Assembly (NCBI GenBank): GCA_023430565.1
Contig: JAEZAD010000154.1
Location: 1-9,725, forward strand
Length of the DNA stretch: 9,725 nucleotides
From: Verrucomicrobiota bacterium
Lineage (GTDB): Bacteria; Verrucomicrobiota; Verrucomicrobiia; Opitutales; Opitutaceae
Direction of reading: 5' to 3'
Below the pieces are notes generated by a model. It ran no database searches, was not told where the DNA came from, and saw only the letters and a list, made by a program, of their open reading frames with translations. The position numbers and the translations under genes were made by a program. Of the stretch, positions 1-7,431 are shown piece after piece (the first letter of the stretch is position 1; each line of letters begins with the position of its first letter).

Positions 1-557
1 TCCTCGATCTCCGCCTGCAGCCGGCAGTCCATCTTCGGATCCATCAAGTCCGGCCGCTGCGTCAGCACCAGCTTGCCCGTCGCCGTCCGGTGTAGCGGAT
101 ACACCTCGCTGCTCGGCGCCTCGAGGATTCCCGGCTGCGCGCCGCTCGCACAATGAATGTAGCGCACGCCGCGCGCCTCGCCGATTCCGACGCCGACAAG
201 CTCGTCGACCTGATCCGCGATCGCCTGCAGCGTCCGACCATAGCGGTGCTTGATCTCCTGATGCGTGTCGCGCGACCGCCACTGATAAAACAATTCCGTC
301 GCGCACCACACGCGTCCATCCCGCGCCGCGAGGCCGTATTGCTCCAGCGTCGTCAGCATCCGCAGCACCGACGTCCGCGGCTGGTTCAATTTCCGCGTGA
401 GTAACGCCATCGACATGCCTTCCGGCCGGCGCGCCAGCACGGTCATCAGGTCGAGCCCTTTGATAAACGACGATGCCACGGCGCGATCCTGCGTGCGCGT
501 TCCCCGTTTCAGCGGCTTACCGGCCGCCGCGGTGACTGTCCCGATTTGTCCATCCAT
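1..557 (-). CDS. IclR-family transcriptional regulator, partial (C-terminus beyond window edge)
   Basis: One frame stays open from the ATG at 557 down to base 1, giving about 185 residues with no stop; the rest lies outside the window. Residues about 30-80 form a winged helix-turn-helix of IclR type: an SSFIKGLDLM helix, then a recognition region around NQPRTSVLRMLTTLEQYGL. From about residue 95 the ligand-binding IclR domain begins, and the typical segment VYPLHRTATGKLVLTQ is visible (family pattern: hydrophobic-PLH-x-TA-x-GK). IclR proteins are usually about 250-270 aa, so roughly 70-80 residues are missing. The start is fixed by a strong ribosome-binding site six bases upstream. An extended, Arg/Lys-containing N-terminus of about 28 residues precedes the HTH. 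The gene is divergent from ctaG. The effector is unknown; autoregulation through the inverted repeat at 623-639 is inferred, not shown. Confidence 0.9.
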   Translation of the reverse strand, partial: MDGQIGTVTAAAGKPLKRGTRTQDRAVASSFIKGLDLMTVLARRPEGMSMALLTRKLNQPRTSVLRMLTTLEQYGLAARDGRVWCATELFYQWRSRDTHQEIKHRYGRTLQAIADQVDELVGVGIGEARGVRYIHCASGAQPGILEAPSSEVYPLHRTATGKLVLTQRPDLMDPKMDCRLQAEIE

Positions 558-563
558 CGCGTC

Positions 564-570
564 CCTCCTT
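564..570 (-). promoter_or_regulatory. Ribosome-binding site of the IclR-family gene
   Basis: On the minus strand the sequence AAGGAGGGACGCG lies directly before the ATG at 557. The AGGAGG core is separated from the start codon by six bases, which is near-optimal. It is the strongest Shine-Dalgarno sequence in the window, contrasts with most other genes here, and decides the start in favour of this ATG over the out-of-frame ATG four bases later. Confidence 0.85.
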
Positions 571-622
571 TTACGCGGGGGACGAATGCAGCTTTGATGC
601 CTCCGGCGCTGAATTTCTCTCA

Positions 623-639
623 TATCCGCATTACGGATA
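623..639. promoter_or_regulatory. Perfect inverted repeat, candidate operator of the IclR-family regulator
   Basis: TATCCG-CATTA-CGGATA: two perfect 6-bp half-sites around a 5-bp spacer, 17 bp in all. It lies in the divergent gap, 66 bp upstream of the regulator's ATG and 104 bp upstream of ctaG. Many IclR-family regulators bind short palindromes of this size between themselves and a divergent target. The location and symmetry support an operator, but no binding evidence exists here and I could not define a convincing -35/-10 pair around it. Confidence 0.5.
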
Positions 640-663
640 ACTTCTACGTGCCGTCCCGACCGG

Positions 664-684
664 TTTTGCAGCGGCGCTGCGAAA
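664..684. repeat. Short imperfect inverted repeat in the iclR-ctaG gap
   Basis: GCAGC-GGC-GCTGC (668-680) is flanked by a T-run on the left and GAAA on the right, so pairing can extend to nine base pairs with one G-T mismatch. It sits about 60 bp upstream of ctaG. It could be a hairpin in the ctaG leader or a second protein-binding site. It is not followed by a T-run in the ctaG direction, so it does not look like an intrinsic terminator. It may be chance in GC-rich DNA. Confidence 0.25.
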
Positions 685-742
685 CACCCGCACTACTTAT
701 GCGCTCCCCTTTCCCACTTCTTCGCATCAAAACCAATCTCAC

Positions 743-1537
743 ATGATCGACTGGCGACACTGGCACAACGAACCGTATCTCGTCGGCGGCCTCGTCGTGG
801 TCGGCTGGCTCTGGGCCATCCTCGCCGGTCCGCTGCGCGCGCGGCTCGCCCCCGGCGCGCCCTTTCCGCGCGGCCACGCGTGGCGGTTCTATTCCGCGCT
901 CGTGATCTTCTATCTCGCCGTCGGCTCACCCCTCGACCAGATCGGCGAACGTTTCCTTTTCAGCGCCCACATGCTGCAGCACCAGCTGCTCGTCTACCCC
1001 GCGGCAATCCTGTTTCTGCTGGGGCTGCCTTCGTGGATGATCGATCCCGCGATCGACCGCCCGGGCGTTCGGCCGCTGCTTCGTTTTCTCTTCCATCCCG
1101 TCGTGTGCGGCACGCTCTACTCGACCGTCGTCTCCCTGTGGCACATGCCTTACTTTTACGACTGGGCGTTGCGCGATAAATTCCTGCACGTCCTCGAGCA
1201 CCTCATGTTTTTCGGCGCGGCGCTCCTTTACTGGTGGCCGATGCTCAGCCCTTCGCGCGTGCTCCCCCCAATCAGCTACGGCGCGCAGATGCTTTACTTC
1301 TTCGCCGTGCTCGTCGGCATGACACCGGTTTTCGCCTACATCACGTTCTCCCACGAAATCCTTTATCCAACTTACGAATACGCGCCCCGGCTCATCGCCG
1401 ACTTCTCCCCCGCCGACGACCAGCTCCTCGCCGGCGCCAGCATGAAGCTCGTCGGCATGTTCGTCGCCCTCGGCGCCGTCGCGGTGAGCTTCTTCCGCTG
1501 GTATGCCGCCGGCCAGCCGCGCGAGTGGGCGCGGTGA
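743..1537 (+). CDS. ctaG: CtaG-type (caa3) cytochrome c oxidase assembly factor, multi-pass membrane protein
   Basis: 264 residues, mostly hydrophobic, with about seven membrane segments (for example residues 12-28, 48-62, 78-95, 120-132, 153-165, 182-198 and 236-253). It matches the caa3_CtaG family by the SAHMLQH motif (His76, His80), the WHMP motif (133-136), the H-x-x-EH segment (His149, Glu152, His153) followed by a WWPM turn, and a final membrane helix after a polar loop. In Bacillus, CtaG is needed to form active caa3 oxidase, probably in copper-centre assembly of subunit I or II; the His-rich membrane motifs fit metal handling. No oxidase subunit genes are in the window, so the gene stands alone next to the IclR-family regulator. 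There is no recognisable Shine-Dalgarno before the ATG at 743, but this start gives the family-typical short periplasmic N-terminus (WHxEP-like). It should not be confused with the unrelated Cox11-type CtaG. Confidence 0.88.
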   Translation: MIDWRHWHNEPYLVGGLVVVGWLWAILAGPLRARLAPGAPFPRGHAWRFYSALVIFYLAVGSPLDQIGERFLFSAHMLQHQLLVYPAAILFLLGLPSWMIDPAIDRPGVRPLLRFLFHPVVCGTLYSTVVSLWHMPYFYDWALRDKFLHVLEHLMFFGAALLYWWPMLSPSRVLPPISYGAQMLYFFAVLVGMTPVFAYITFSHEILYPTYEYAPRLIADFSPADDQLLAGASMKLVGMFVALGAVAVSFFRWYAAGQPREWAR

Positions 1538-1545
1538 CCGCGCAC

Positions 1546-1572
1546 AAAAAAGGCCGGCGACTCGCCGGCCTT
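1546..1572 (-). terminator. Rho-independent terminator of cysK
   Basis: A perfect 10-bp GC-rich stem (AAGGCCGGCG / CGCCGGCCTT, 1550-1559 with 1563-1572) closes a 3-base loop. On the plus strand the hairpin is preceded by six A's (1546-1551), so on the minus strand it is followed by a T-run, the layout of an intrinsic terminator for cysK. In the ctaG direction the hairpin is followed by CGCTAAAA, with no T-run, so it would work poorly for ctaG. It lies in the 62-bp gap between the two convergent genes. Confidence 0.85.
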
Positions 1573-1599
1573 CGCTAAAACTCATTCCGCCCGCAACGC

Positions 1600-2589
<990 letters not shown>

Positions 2590-2667
2590 GGTCGTGTGGG
2601 TTGTTGGGAGATTTACTCAACGCATCGCCGCGGCGATTGCGGGCTCAAATTGTGGCATAACCGCCGG

Positions 2668-2682
2668 CTGGCAATCCGCCAG
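2668..2682. repeat. Short perfect inverted repeat in the cysK / SLC13 divergent promoter region
   Basis: CTGGC-AATCC-GCCAG: two 5-bp arms around a 5-bp spacer. It lies about 79 bp upstream of cysK and 63 bp upstream of the permease gene, where a shared regulator could act. The remaining gap (2590-2745) shows no convincing -35/-10 pair, riboswitch fold or extended A/T-rich box that I can support. Short arms in GC-rich DNA may arise by chance. Confidence 0.25.
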
Positions 2683-2745
2683 ATAAGACACTTCCTTCCG
2701 ATTTTCCACTGGGCGGCGCACCCCGCCACCCCTTAGCTCGCACCA

Positions 2746-4542
2746 ATGACCTGGCAGATCGCCCTCGTCTTTTTGCTGCTGATCGCGACGTTCGCGAGCT
2801 TCCTCAAGGAGAAGCACCCGCCGGACGTCATCGCGCTCGCGCTCTTCGTCGTGCTGATCGCCACCACGTTGCTGCCCGCGGACCTGGCGTTTTCGGTCTT
2901 CTCCAACCCCGCGCCGCTCACCGTCGCCGCGATGTTCGTCCTCAGCGCCGCCCTCGTGAAATGCGGCGCCATCGATCGCTTCGTCCACCTCCTCGACCGG
3001 GCCTCCCGCTGGTATTACAGCATCGTCGTCCTGCTGATGGTCGTGCTCGTCGCGACCATCTCCGCCTTCGTCAACAACACGCCTGTCGTCGTCGTCTTCC
3101 TTCCCGTCGTGCTCAACCTCGCGCGGCGCATGGGCCTCGCGCCGTCGAAGCTCCTCATCCCGCTCTCTTACGGCGCCGTGCTCGGAGGCACCTGCACCCT
3201 CATCGGCACCAGCACGAACCTCGTCGTCAACAGTATCGCCGTCGGCCGCGGACAAGCCCCGTTCTCGATGTTCGAACTGGCCTCGCTCGGCGTCCCCGTG
3301 ACCCTCATTGGCACGCTTTATCTCTGCCTCTTCGGCAAACGCCTCCTGCCCGACCGGCAGATGCTCACGTCCATTCTCTCCAGCGAAGAACGCCGCGAAT
3401 ACATCACCGAAGCGTTCGTGCAACCCGACTCCCGCGTCCTCGGCAAATCCTTCGCCGAAGCCGGCCTGGTCAGCGCCCGCGGCATCCGCGTGCTCGAACT
3501 CGTGCGCGACGGCGTCGCCGTGACGCTCGAACCCCAAACCCTGCGGCTTCAAGCTGGCGATCGCCTCATCCTCGCCTGCCGCCCGAAGGGCATCGCTCAC
3601 ACCCGCGGCATCGCCGGCGTCGACCTGACCTCCGAGCTTCACATCGGCCTCGAACAGATCGCCGCGCACGAGGGTTCTCTCGTCGAAGGCGTCGTCACCC
3701 CCACCTCCGACATCGTCGGCAGCACCTTGCGCGAGCTGAACTTCCGGCAGCGCTTCCGCATGGTCGTGCTGGCCATTCACCGCCACGGCAAAAACCTCCG
3801 CGAAAAACTCGATACGAGTCCCATCGAAGCCGGTGACGTTCTCCTGATGATGGGCACCGACCCCGCGATCCAAGCCCTGCGCGCGGGTGACGACATCATC
3901 CTTTTCGACCAGCCGCCGCTCCCCGCGCGCGCCGCCAACCGCAAACTTCCCCTCGCCCTCGGCATCGTCGCCGCCGTGATCGCCCTCGCCTCCACCGATC
4001 TCGTGCCGATCGAGGTCGGCGCCATCGCGGGCAGCGTCGTGCTCTGCCTCACCGGCTGCATCAAGCCGAAGGACGCCTACGACTCCATCGAGTGGAACAT
4101 CATCTTTCTGATCTTCGGCATGCTCGCGATGGGCCTCGCGATGGAGCACACCGGCGCCGCCGCACTCGTCGCCCAAAACACCGTCGCCGCCGTCAATTAT
4201 ATCGTGCCCGAGGCCTACAAGGGCATGGCCATGCTCGCGTGCATTTATCTCATCACGACACTCCTCACCGAGGTGCTTTCGAACAACGCCGTCGCCGCCC
4301 TGATGGCCCCGATCGCCATGGGCGTGGCTGAAACGCTCGGCGTCAACGCCCGGCCCTTCGTCATTATCGTCGCCTTCGCCGCCTCCGCCGCGTTTGCGAC
4401 TCCCATCGGGTATCAAACGAACACCTACGTCTACGGCATCGGCGGCTACAAATTCGGCGACTTCGTCCGCATCGGCACCCCGCTCAACGTTCTTTGTTTC
4501 ATCGTCGCGATGATCGTCGTCCCGCGCGTCTGGCCGTTGTAG
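2746..4542 (+). CDS. SLC13/DASS-family permease with two central RCK_C (TrkA-C) domains; candidate sulfate or anion transporter
   Basis: 598 residues. The two membrane halves (about 1-205 and 395-598) each carry the DASS signature: FVNNTP (Asn110, Asn111, Thr112) with GTSTN (154-158) in the first half, and LSNNA (512-515) with ATPIGYQTN (551-559) in the second. In this superfamily these re-entrant loops bind the sodium ions and the anionic substrate. Between them are two hydrophilic RCK_C domains (about 222-290 and 310-385), each ending in the typical 'L..GD.L' strand pattern, likely a cytosolic regulatory module. This layout is that of the SAC1/SLT-like branch, which includes sulfate transporters of algae and many bacterial proteins of untested substrate. 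Divergence from cysK and the sulfate ABC operon next door suggest sulfate or another sulfur anion; this is inference. Dicarboxylate, arsenite-like or metal oxyanion substrates are not excluded. No Shine-Dalgarno is seen before the ATG at 2746. Confidence 0.88.
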   Translation: MTWQIALVFLLLIATFASFLKEKHPPDVIALALFVVLIATTLLPADLAFSVFSNPAPLTVAAMFVLSAALVKCGAIDRFVHLLDRASRWYYSIVVLLMVVLVATISAFVNNTPVVVVFLPVVLNLARRMGLAPSKLLIPLSYGAVLGGTCTLIGTSTNLVVNSIAVGRGQAPFSMFELASLGVPVTLIGTLYLCLFGKRLLPDRQMLTSILSSEERREYITEAFVQPDSRVLGKSFAEAGLVSARGIRVLELVRDGVAVTLEPQTLRLQAGDRLILACRPKGIAHTRGIAGVDLTSELHIGLEQIAAHEGSLVEGVVTPTSDIVGSTLRELNFRQRFRMVVLAIHRHGKNLREKLDTSPIEAGDVLLMMGTDPAIQALRAGDDIILFDQPPLPARAANRKLPLALGIVAAVIALASTDLVPIEVGAIAGSVVLCLTGCIKPKDAYDSIEWNIIFLIFGMLAMGLAMEHTGAAALVAQNTVAAVNYIVPEAYKGMAMLACIYLITTLLTEVLSNNAVAALMAPIAMGVAETLGVNARPFVIIVAFAASAAFATPIGYQTNTYVYGIGGYKFGDFVRIGTPLNVLCFIVAMIVVPRVWPL

Positions 4543-4593
4543 CCCGCTCCCTTTCTCCGCGCCGGCCGGCTGCAAGCGAAACGCACGCATCGT

Positions 4594-5646
4594 CTAAATT
4601 GCGTAGTCCTCGCTGAAGGAGTGCGCCTGGCGCAGACGCAGCCGCACGATGTCGTTCACCTGCAACCCGAGCTCGGCGAGCTCGGCGCGCGAAATCTCGA
4701 CTTCAACCGGATCCCGATTCTGCACCTGCTCGAGCGTCAGCCGCGCCTGCGCTCCCGCCGCGTGAACATACCGCAGCACCGCCACGACGCCCGACGCCCC
4801 CGGCTCGTCGCGCGAGAGTTCGATGTCGTGCGGCCGCACATAGACCTCACCGTTCGCCTCCACCGCCCCACCCGCAACTTCGATCCCCGCCTGCGCCAGG
4901 GCGCGAGCCCGCAGCACGTTCACGTTACCAAGAAACTGATACACAAACGGCGTCGCCGGCCGGTCGTAGACTTCCTGCGGCGTCCCCACCTGCTCCACCC
5001 GCGCATTGTTCATGATCACGACCTCGTCCGCGATCTCGAGCGCCTCCTCCTGGTCGTGCGTCACGAACAGCGTCGTGAGATGAATTTCCTCGTAAAACCG
5101 CCGCAGCCAGCGCCGCAGTTCCTTGCGCACTTTAGCGTCCAGCGCACCGAACGGCTCGTCGAGCAGCAGCACCTTCGGCTCCACCGCGAGCGCCCGCGCC
5201 AGCGCCACCCGCTGCCGCTGCCCGCCGGAAAGCTGGGTCGGAAACCGGCGATCGAGTCCCTCGAGTTGCACCAGCTTCAGCAGACGGTGCACGCGCTCGG
5301 CGATCTCCGTCTTCGACGGCCGTTCCTTGCGTCCGCGCACGTTCAATCCGAACGCCACGTTCTCGAAAACGGTCATGTGCCGAAACAGCGCGTAGTGCTG
5401 AAACACGAAGCCCACCTTGCGCTTCCCCGCCGGCACCTGCGTCACATCTTCCCCGTGAAACTGAATCCGTCCGCTGCCCGCATCGGCGTGCTCCAGCCCC
5501 GCGATGATGCGCAGCAGCGTCGTCTTGCCCGACCCCGACGGGCCCAGGAGCGCGACGAGTTTCCCGCGCGGGACATGAAGGTCCACGCCGTCCAGCGCCG
5601 TGAAAGCGCCGAAGGTTTTGCGGATGTTGGTGGCGAGGATGCTCAT
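4594..5646 (-). CDS. cysA: Sulfate/thiosulfate ABC transporter ATP-binding subunit CysA
   Basis: 350 residues with the chosen start (E. coli CysA: 365). It hydrolyses ATP on the cytosolic face to drive sulfate import through CysT/CysW. In order: Walker A GPSGSGKTT (35-43), Q-loop Gln83 in VFQHYALF, ABC signature LSGGQ (139-143), Walker B LLLDEP (Asp163, Glu164), D-loop GALDA, and switch His197 in VTHDQEEALE. From about 235 on, YQFLGNVN and YVRPHDIEL mark the CysA/TOBE regulatory domain, which is slightly shorter than in E. coli. Start choice: an in-frame ATG at 5676 would add ten polar residues (MRNRAKADFP) overlapping cysW. The ATG at 5646 gives the conserved MSI-type N-terminus and lies 7 bp after the cysW stop, so it is preferred, though no good Shine-Dalgarno is visible. 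It is the last gene of the operon and convergent with the permease gene. The 51-bp gap holds a GC palindrome (4561-4570) but no T-run terminator. Confidence 0.96.
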   Translation of the reverse strand: MSILATNIRKTFGAFTALDGVDLHVPRGKLVALLGPSGSGKTTLLRIIAGLEHADAGSGRIQFHGEDVTQVPAGKRKVGFVFQHYALFRHMTVFENVAFGLNVRGRKERPSKTEIAERVHRLLKLVQLEGLDRRFPTQLSGGQRQRVALARALAVEPKVLLLDEPFGALDAKVRKELRRWLRRFYEEIHLTTLFVTHDQEEALEIADEVVIMNNARVEQVGTPQEVYDRPATPFVYQFLGNVNVLRARALAQAGIEVAGGAVEANGEVYVRPHDIELSRDEPGASGVVAVLRYVHAAGAQARLTLEQVQNRDPVEVEISRAELAELGLQVNDIVRLRLRQAHSFSEDYAI

Positions 5647-5653
5647 GGGAAAA

Positions 5654-6532
5654 TCAGCCTTTGCGCGATTGCGCATGCCGCCACTCGACCACGCTCTTCA
5701 GCACGAGCGTGACCATTGCGAGCAGCGCAAGCAGCGACGCCACGGCGAACGCCGCGACGAAGTTGTATTCATTGTAGAGGATCTCGACGTGCAGCGGCAT
5801 CGTGTTGGTTTCGCCGCGAATGTGTCCGGAAACGACGGATACGGCGCCAAACTCGCCCATCGCCCGAGCATTGCAGAGAATGACGCCGTAAAGCAGGCCC
5901 CATTTGATATTCGGCAGCGTCACGCGCCAGAAGGTCTTCCACCCGCTCGCGCCCAGCGTGATCGCCGCGTATTCCTCGTCCGGGCCTTGCGCCTGCATCA
6001 GCGGAATCAGCTCCCGCGCCACAAACGGAAACGTCACGAACGTCGTCGCGAGCACGATACCCGGCACGGCGAAGATGATCTTGAGGTCGTGCTCTTGCAG
6101 CCACGGGCCGAGCCAACCTTGCAGACCAAACACGAGCACATAGATCAGCCCGGAGATCACCGGCGACACCGCGAACGGCAGATCAATCAACGTAGTCAGA
6201 AAACTTTTTCCACGAAACGCGAACTTCGCGATCAGCCACGCCGCCGCGATGCCGAACACCGTGTTCGCCGGCACCGCAATGGCCGCCGTCAGCAGCGTTA
6301 GCTTGATCGACGCCAACGCGTCTGGATCCGCGAACGACGCGAAATACGCGCCCACTCCCTGCCGAAATGCCTCAGCAAAAACGGCCGCCAGCGGCAGCAG
6401 GAGAAAAAACGCGAGGAACACGAGCGCGACCCCGACAAGCAGCCGGCGCACCCATGGCGCATCCTGCGTCGCCCGCGGCGCCGCCTTCGGCGCCGCCGGA
6501 TGGGAAAGGGAACTGACGATTGCAGAAGCCAT
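5654..6532 (-). CDS. cysW: Sulfate/thiosulfate ABC transporter permease CysW
   Basis: 292 residues, the usual length. It is one of the two inner-membrane permease subunits of the sulfate importer. After a polar, Ala/Pro-rich cytosolic N-terminus of about 28 residues come six membrane segments; the first is around 31-54. The cytoplasmic EAA loop that contacts CysA is seen as EEYAAITLGASGWKTFWRV. CysW-specific sequence is present at the C-terminal side: AMGEFGAVSVVSGHIRG followed by TNTMPLHVEILYNEYN, which separates it from CysT and from ModB. The start at 6532 is the first ATG after the cysT stop and has no evident Shine-Dalgarno. The 65-bp gap to cysT carries a 4-copy heptamer repeat. The stop is 7 bp before the cysA start, so the two are likely co-translated. 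Confidence 0.96.
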   Translation of the reverse strand: MASAIVSSLSHPAAPKAAPRATQDAPWVRRLLVGVALVFLAFFLLLPLAAVFAEAFRQGVGAYFASFADPDALASIKLTLLTAAIAVPANTVFGIAAAWLIAKFAFRGKSFLTTLIDLPFAVSPVISGLIYVLVFGLQGWLGPWLQEHDLKIIFAVPGIVLATTFVTFPFVARELIPLMQAQGPDEEYAAITLGASGWKTFWRVTLPNIKWGLLYGVILCNARAMGEFGAVSVVSGHIRGETNTMPLHVEILYNEYNFVAAFAVASLLALLAMVTLVLKSVVEWRHAQSRKG

Positions 6533-6567
6533 GGAAAATGAAGAGGCGCAGGTCGTATCCGTTTCCT

Positions 6568-6595
6568 GCTACTTGCTACTTCGCACTTGGCACTT
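6568..6595. repeat. Four tandem copies of a 7-bp repeat between cysT and cysW
   Basis: Read on the minus (transcribed) strand the units are AAGTGCC, AAGTGCG, AAGTAGC, AAGTAGC: exactly four 7-base units, 28 bp, with a constant AAGT and a three-base variable end. The array starts two bases after the cysT stop codon (6598-6600) and lies in the transcribed spacer upstream of cysW. It does not look like a hairpin or a Shine-Dalgarno series. It resembles in style the short tandemly repeated heptamers described from cyanobacterial intergenic regions, but the sequence differs. Function unknown. Confidence 0.8.
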
Positions 6596-6597
6596 CC

Positions 6598-7431
6598 TTA
6601 CACCCGATGATGCCGGCGGCTCCATTTCTGGAGCAGGTTGATGAGGAGCAGCATCACGAATGACACCACGAGCAACACCACCGCGATCGCCGTTGCCCCG
6701 CGGTAATCGTATTGCTCCAGCTTCGTGATGATGAGCAGCGGCGTGATCTCCGTCCGCATCGGCATGTTGCCGGAAATGAAGACGACCGAACCGTATTCCC
6801 CGAGCGCTCGCGCGAAGGCCATCGCGAAACCCGTGAGCAGCGCGGGCAGCAGGTCCGGCAGGATCACGCGCGTGATCGTCTGCCAGCGATTCGCGCCCAG
6901 GCTCGCCGACGCCTCCTCGAACTCCGGTTCGAGTTCCTCCAGCACCGGTTGAACCGTGCGCACCACAAACGGGAGCCCAATGAAAGTCAGCGCGACAAAC
7001 ACGCCCAGCTCTGTGAACGCCACCTTGATTCCATGCGGCTCGAGCCACTGCCCCACCCAACCGGTCCGCGCATAGATTGCCGTCAGCGCGATGCCCGCCA
7101 CCGCGGTCGGCAACGCGAAGGGCAGATCGACCAACGCGTCCACCACGCGACGCCCGGGAAACGAATACCGCACCAACACCCACGCGACGATCAGCCCGAA
7201 AAAACAGTTCACGGTCGCGGCTGCGAACGACGCCAGGAAGCTCAGCCGATACGATGCGAGCACGCGCGGCGAAGCGACCGCCGCGACGAAATCGTTCCAG
7301 CTCATGCCCGCCGTTTTGATGAACGCCGCCGAGAGCGGCAGGAGCACGATGAGACCGAGATACGCGAGCGTGAACCCGAGCGAGAGCCCGAAGCCGGGCA
7401 AAACGGAGCGTGAGATGCGTGCGTGGGACAT
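6598..7431 (-). CDS. cysT: Sulfate/thiosulfate ABC transporter permease CysT (CysU)
   Basis: 277 residues from the ATG at 7431 (E. coli CysT: 277). It is the second inner-membrane permease subunit, pairing with CysW. Six membrane segments are visible, the first at about 15-37. The EAA loop for CysA contact reads FEEASASLGANRWQTITRV. CysT-typical motifs are LPTAVAGIALTAIYA, ARALGEYGSVVFISGNMP and the TEITPLLIITKLEQYDY stretch. Two adjacent ATG codons (7434 and 7431) are possible starts; AGGA at 7438-7441 lies six bases from the second and only three from the first, so the second is preferred. Either way the start overlaps the stop of the upstream M14-family gene (ATGA or TGATG), the arrangement of translational coupling. 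A CysT/CysW/CysA set in this order is the standard sulfate importer. Confidence 0.95.
   Translation of the reverse strand: MSHARISRSVLPGFGLSLGFTLAYLGLIVLLPLSAAFIKTAGMSWNDFVAAVASPRVLASYRLSFLASFAAATVNCFFGLIVAWVLVRYSFPGRRVVDALVDLPFALPTAVAGIALTAIYARTGWVGQWLEPHGIKVAFTELGVFVALTFIGLPFVVRTVQPVLEELEPEFEEASASLGANRWQTITRVILPDLLPALLTGFAMAFARALGEYGSVVFISGNMPMRTEITPLLIITKLEQYDYRGATAIAVVLLVVSFVMLLLINLLQKWSRRHHRV

Noticed and set aside
62..319. 85-codon minus-strand frame near the left edge
   Set aside because: It is out of phase with the IclR-family frame that runs open from 557 to the window edge and carries the HTH and ligand-domain motifs; the shadow is Arg/Ser-rich.
2590..2745. Riboswitch (for example SAM- or cysteine-linked) upstream of cysK
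   Set aside because: I looked for long paired arms and a terminator or sequestering hairpin in the short leader and saw only small GC repeats; nothing supports a riboswitch call.
4561..4570. GC palindrome between cysA and the permease gene as a bidirectional terminator
   Set aside because: GCCGGCCGGC is self-complementary, but there is no loop to speak of and no T-run on either side; not enough for an intrinsic terminator.
2617..4590. Very long open frame (657 codons) on the minus strand, antisense to the SLC13-type permease
   Set aside because: Its translation is full of Asp, Glu, Gly, Arg and His with no domain pattern. It mirrors the GC-rich third positions of the permease gene, whose membrane and DASS motifs are unambiguous.
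4621..5712. 363-codon plus-strand frame opposite cysA
   Set aside because: Arg/His/Leu/Pro-rich nonsense with no family resemblance. The minus strand encodes a complete ABC ATPase with every motif.
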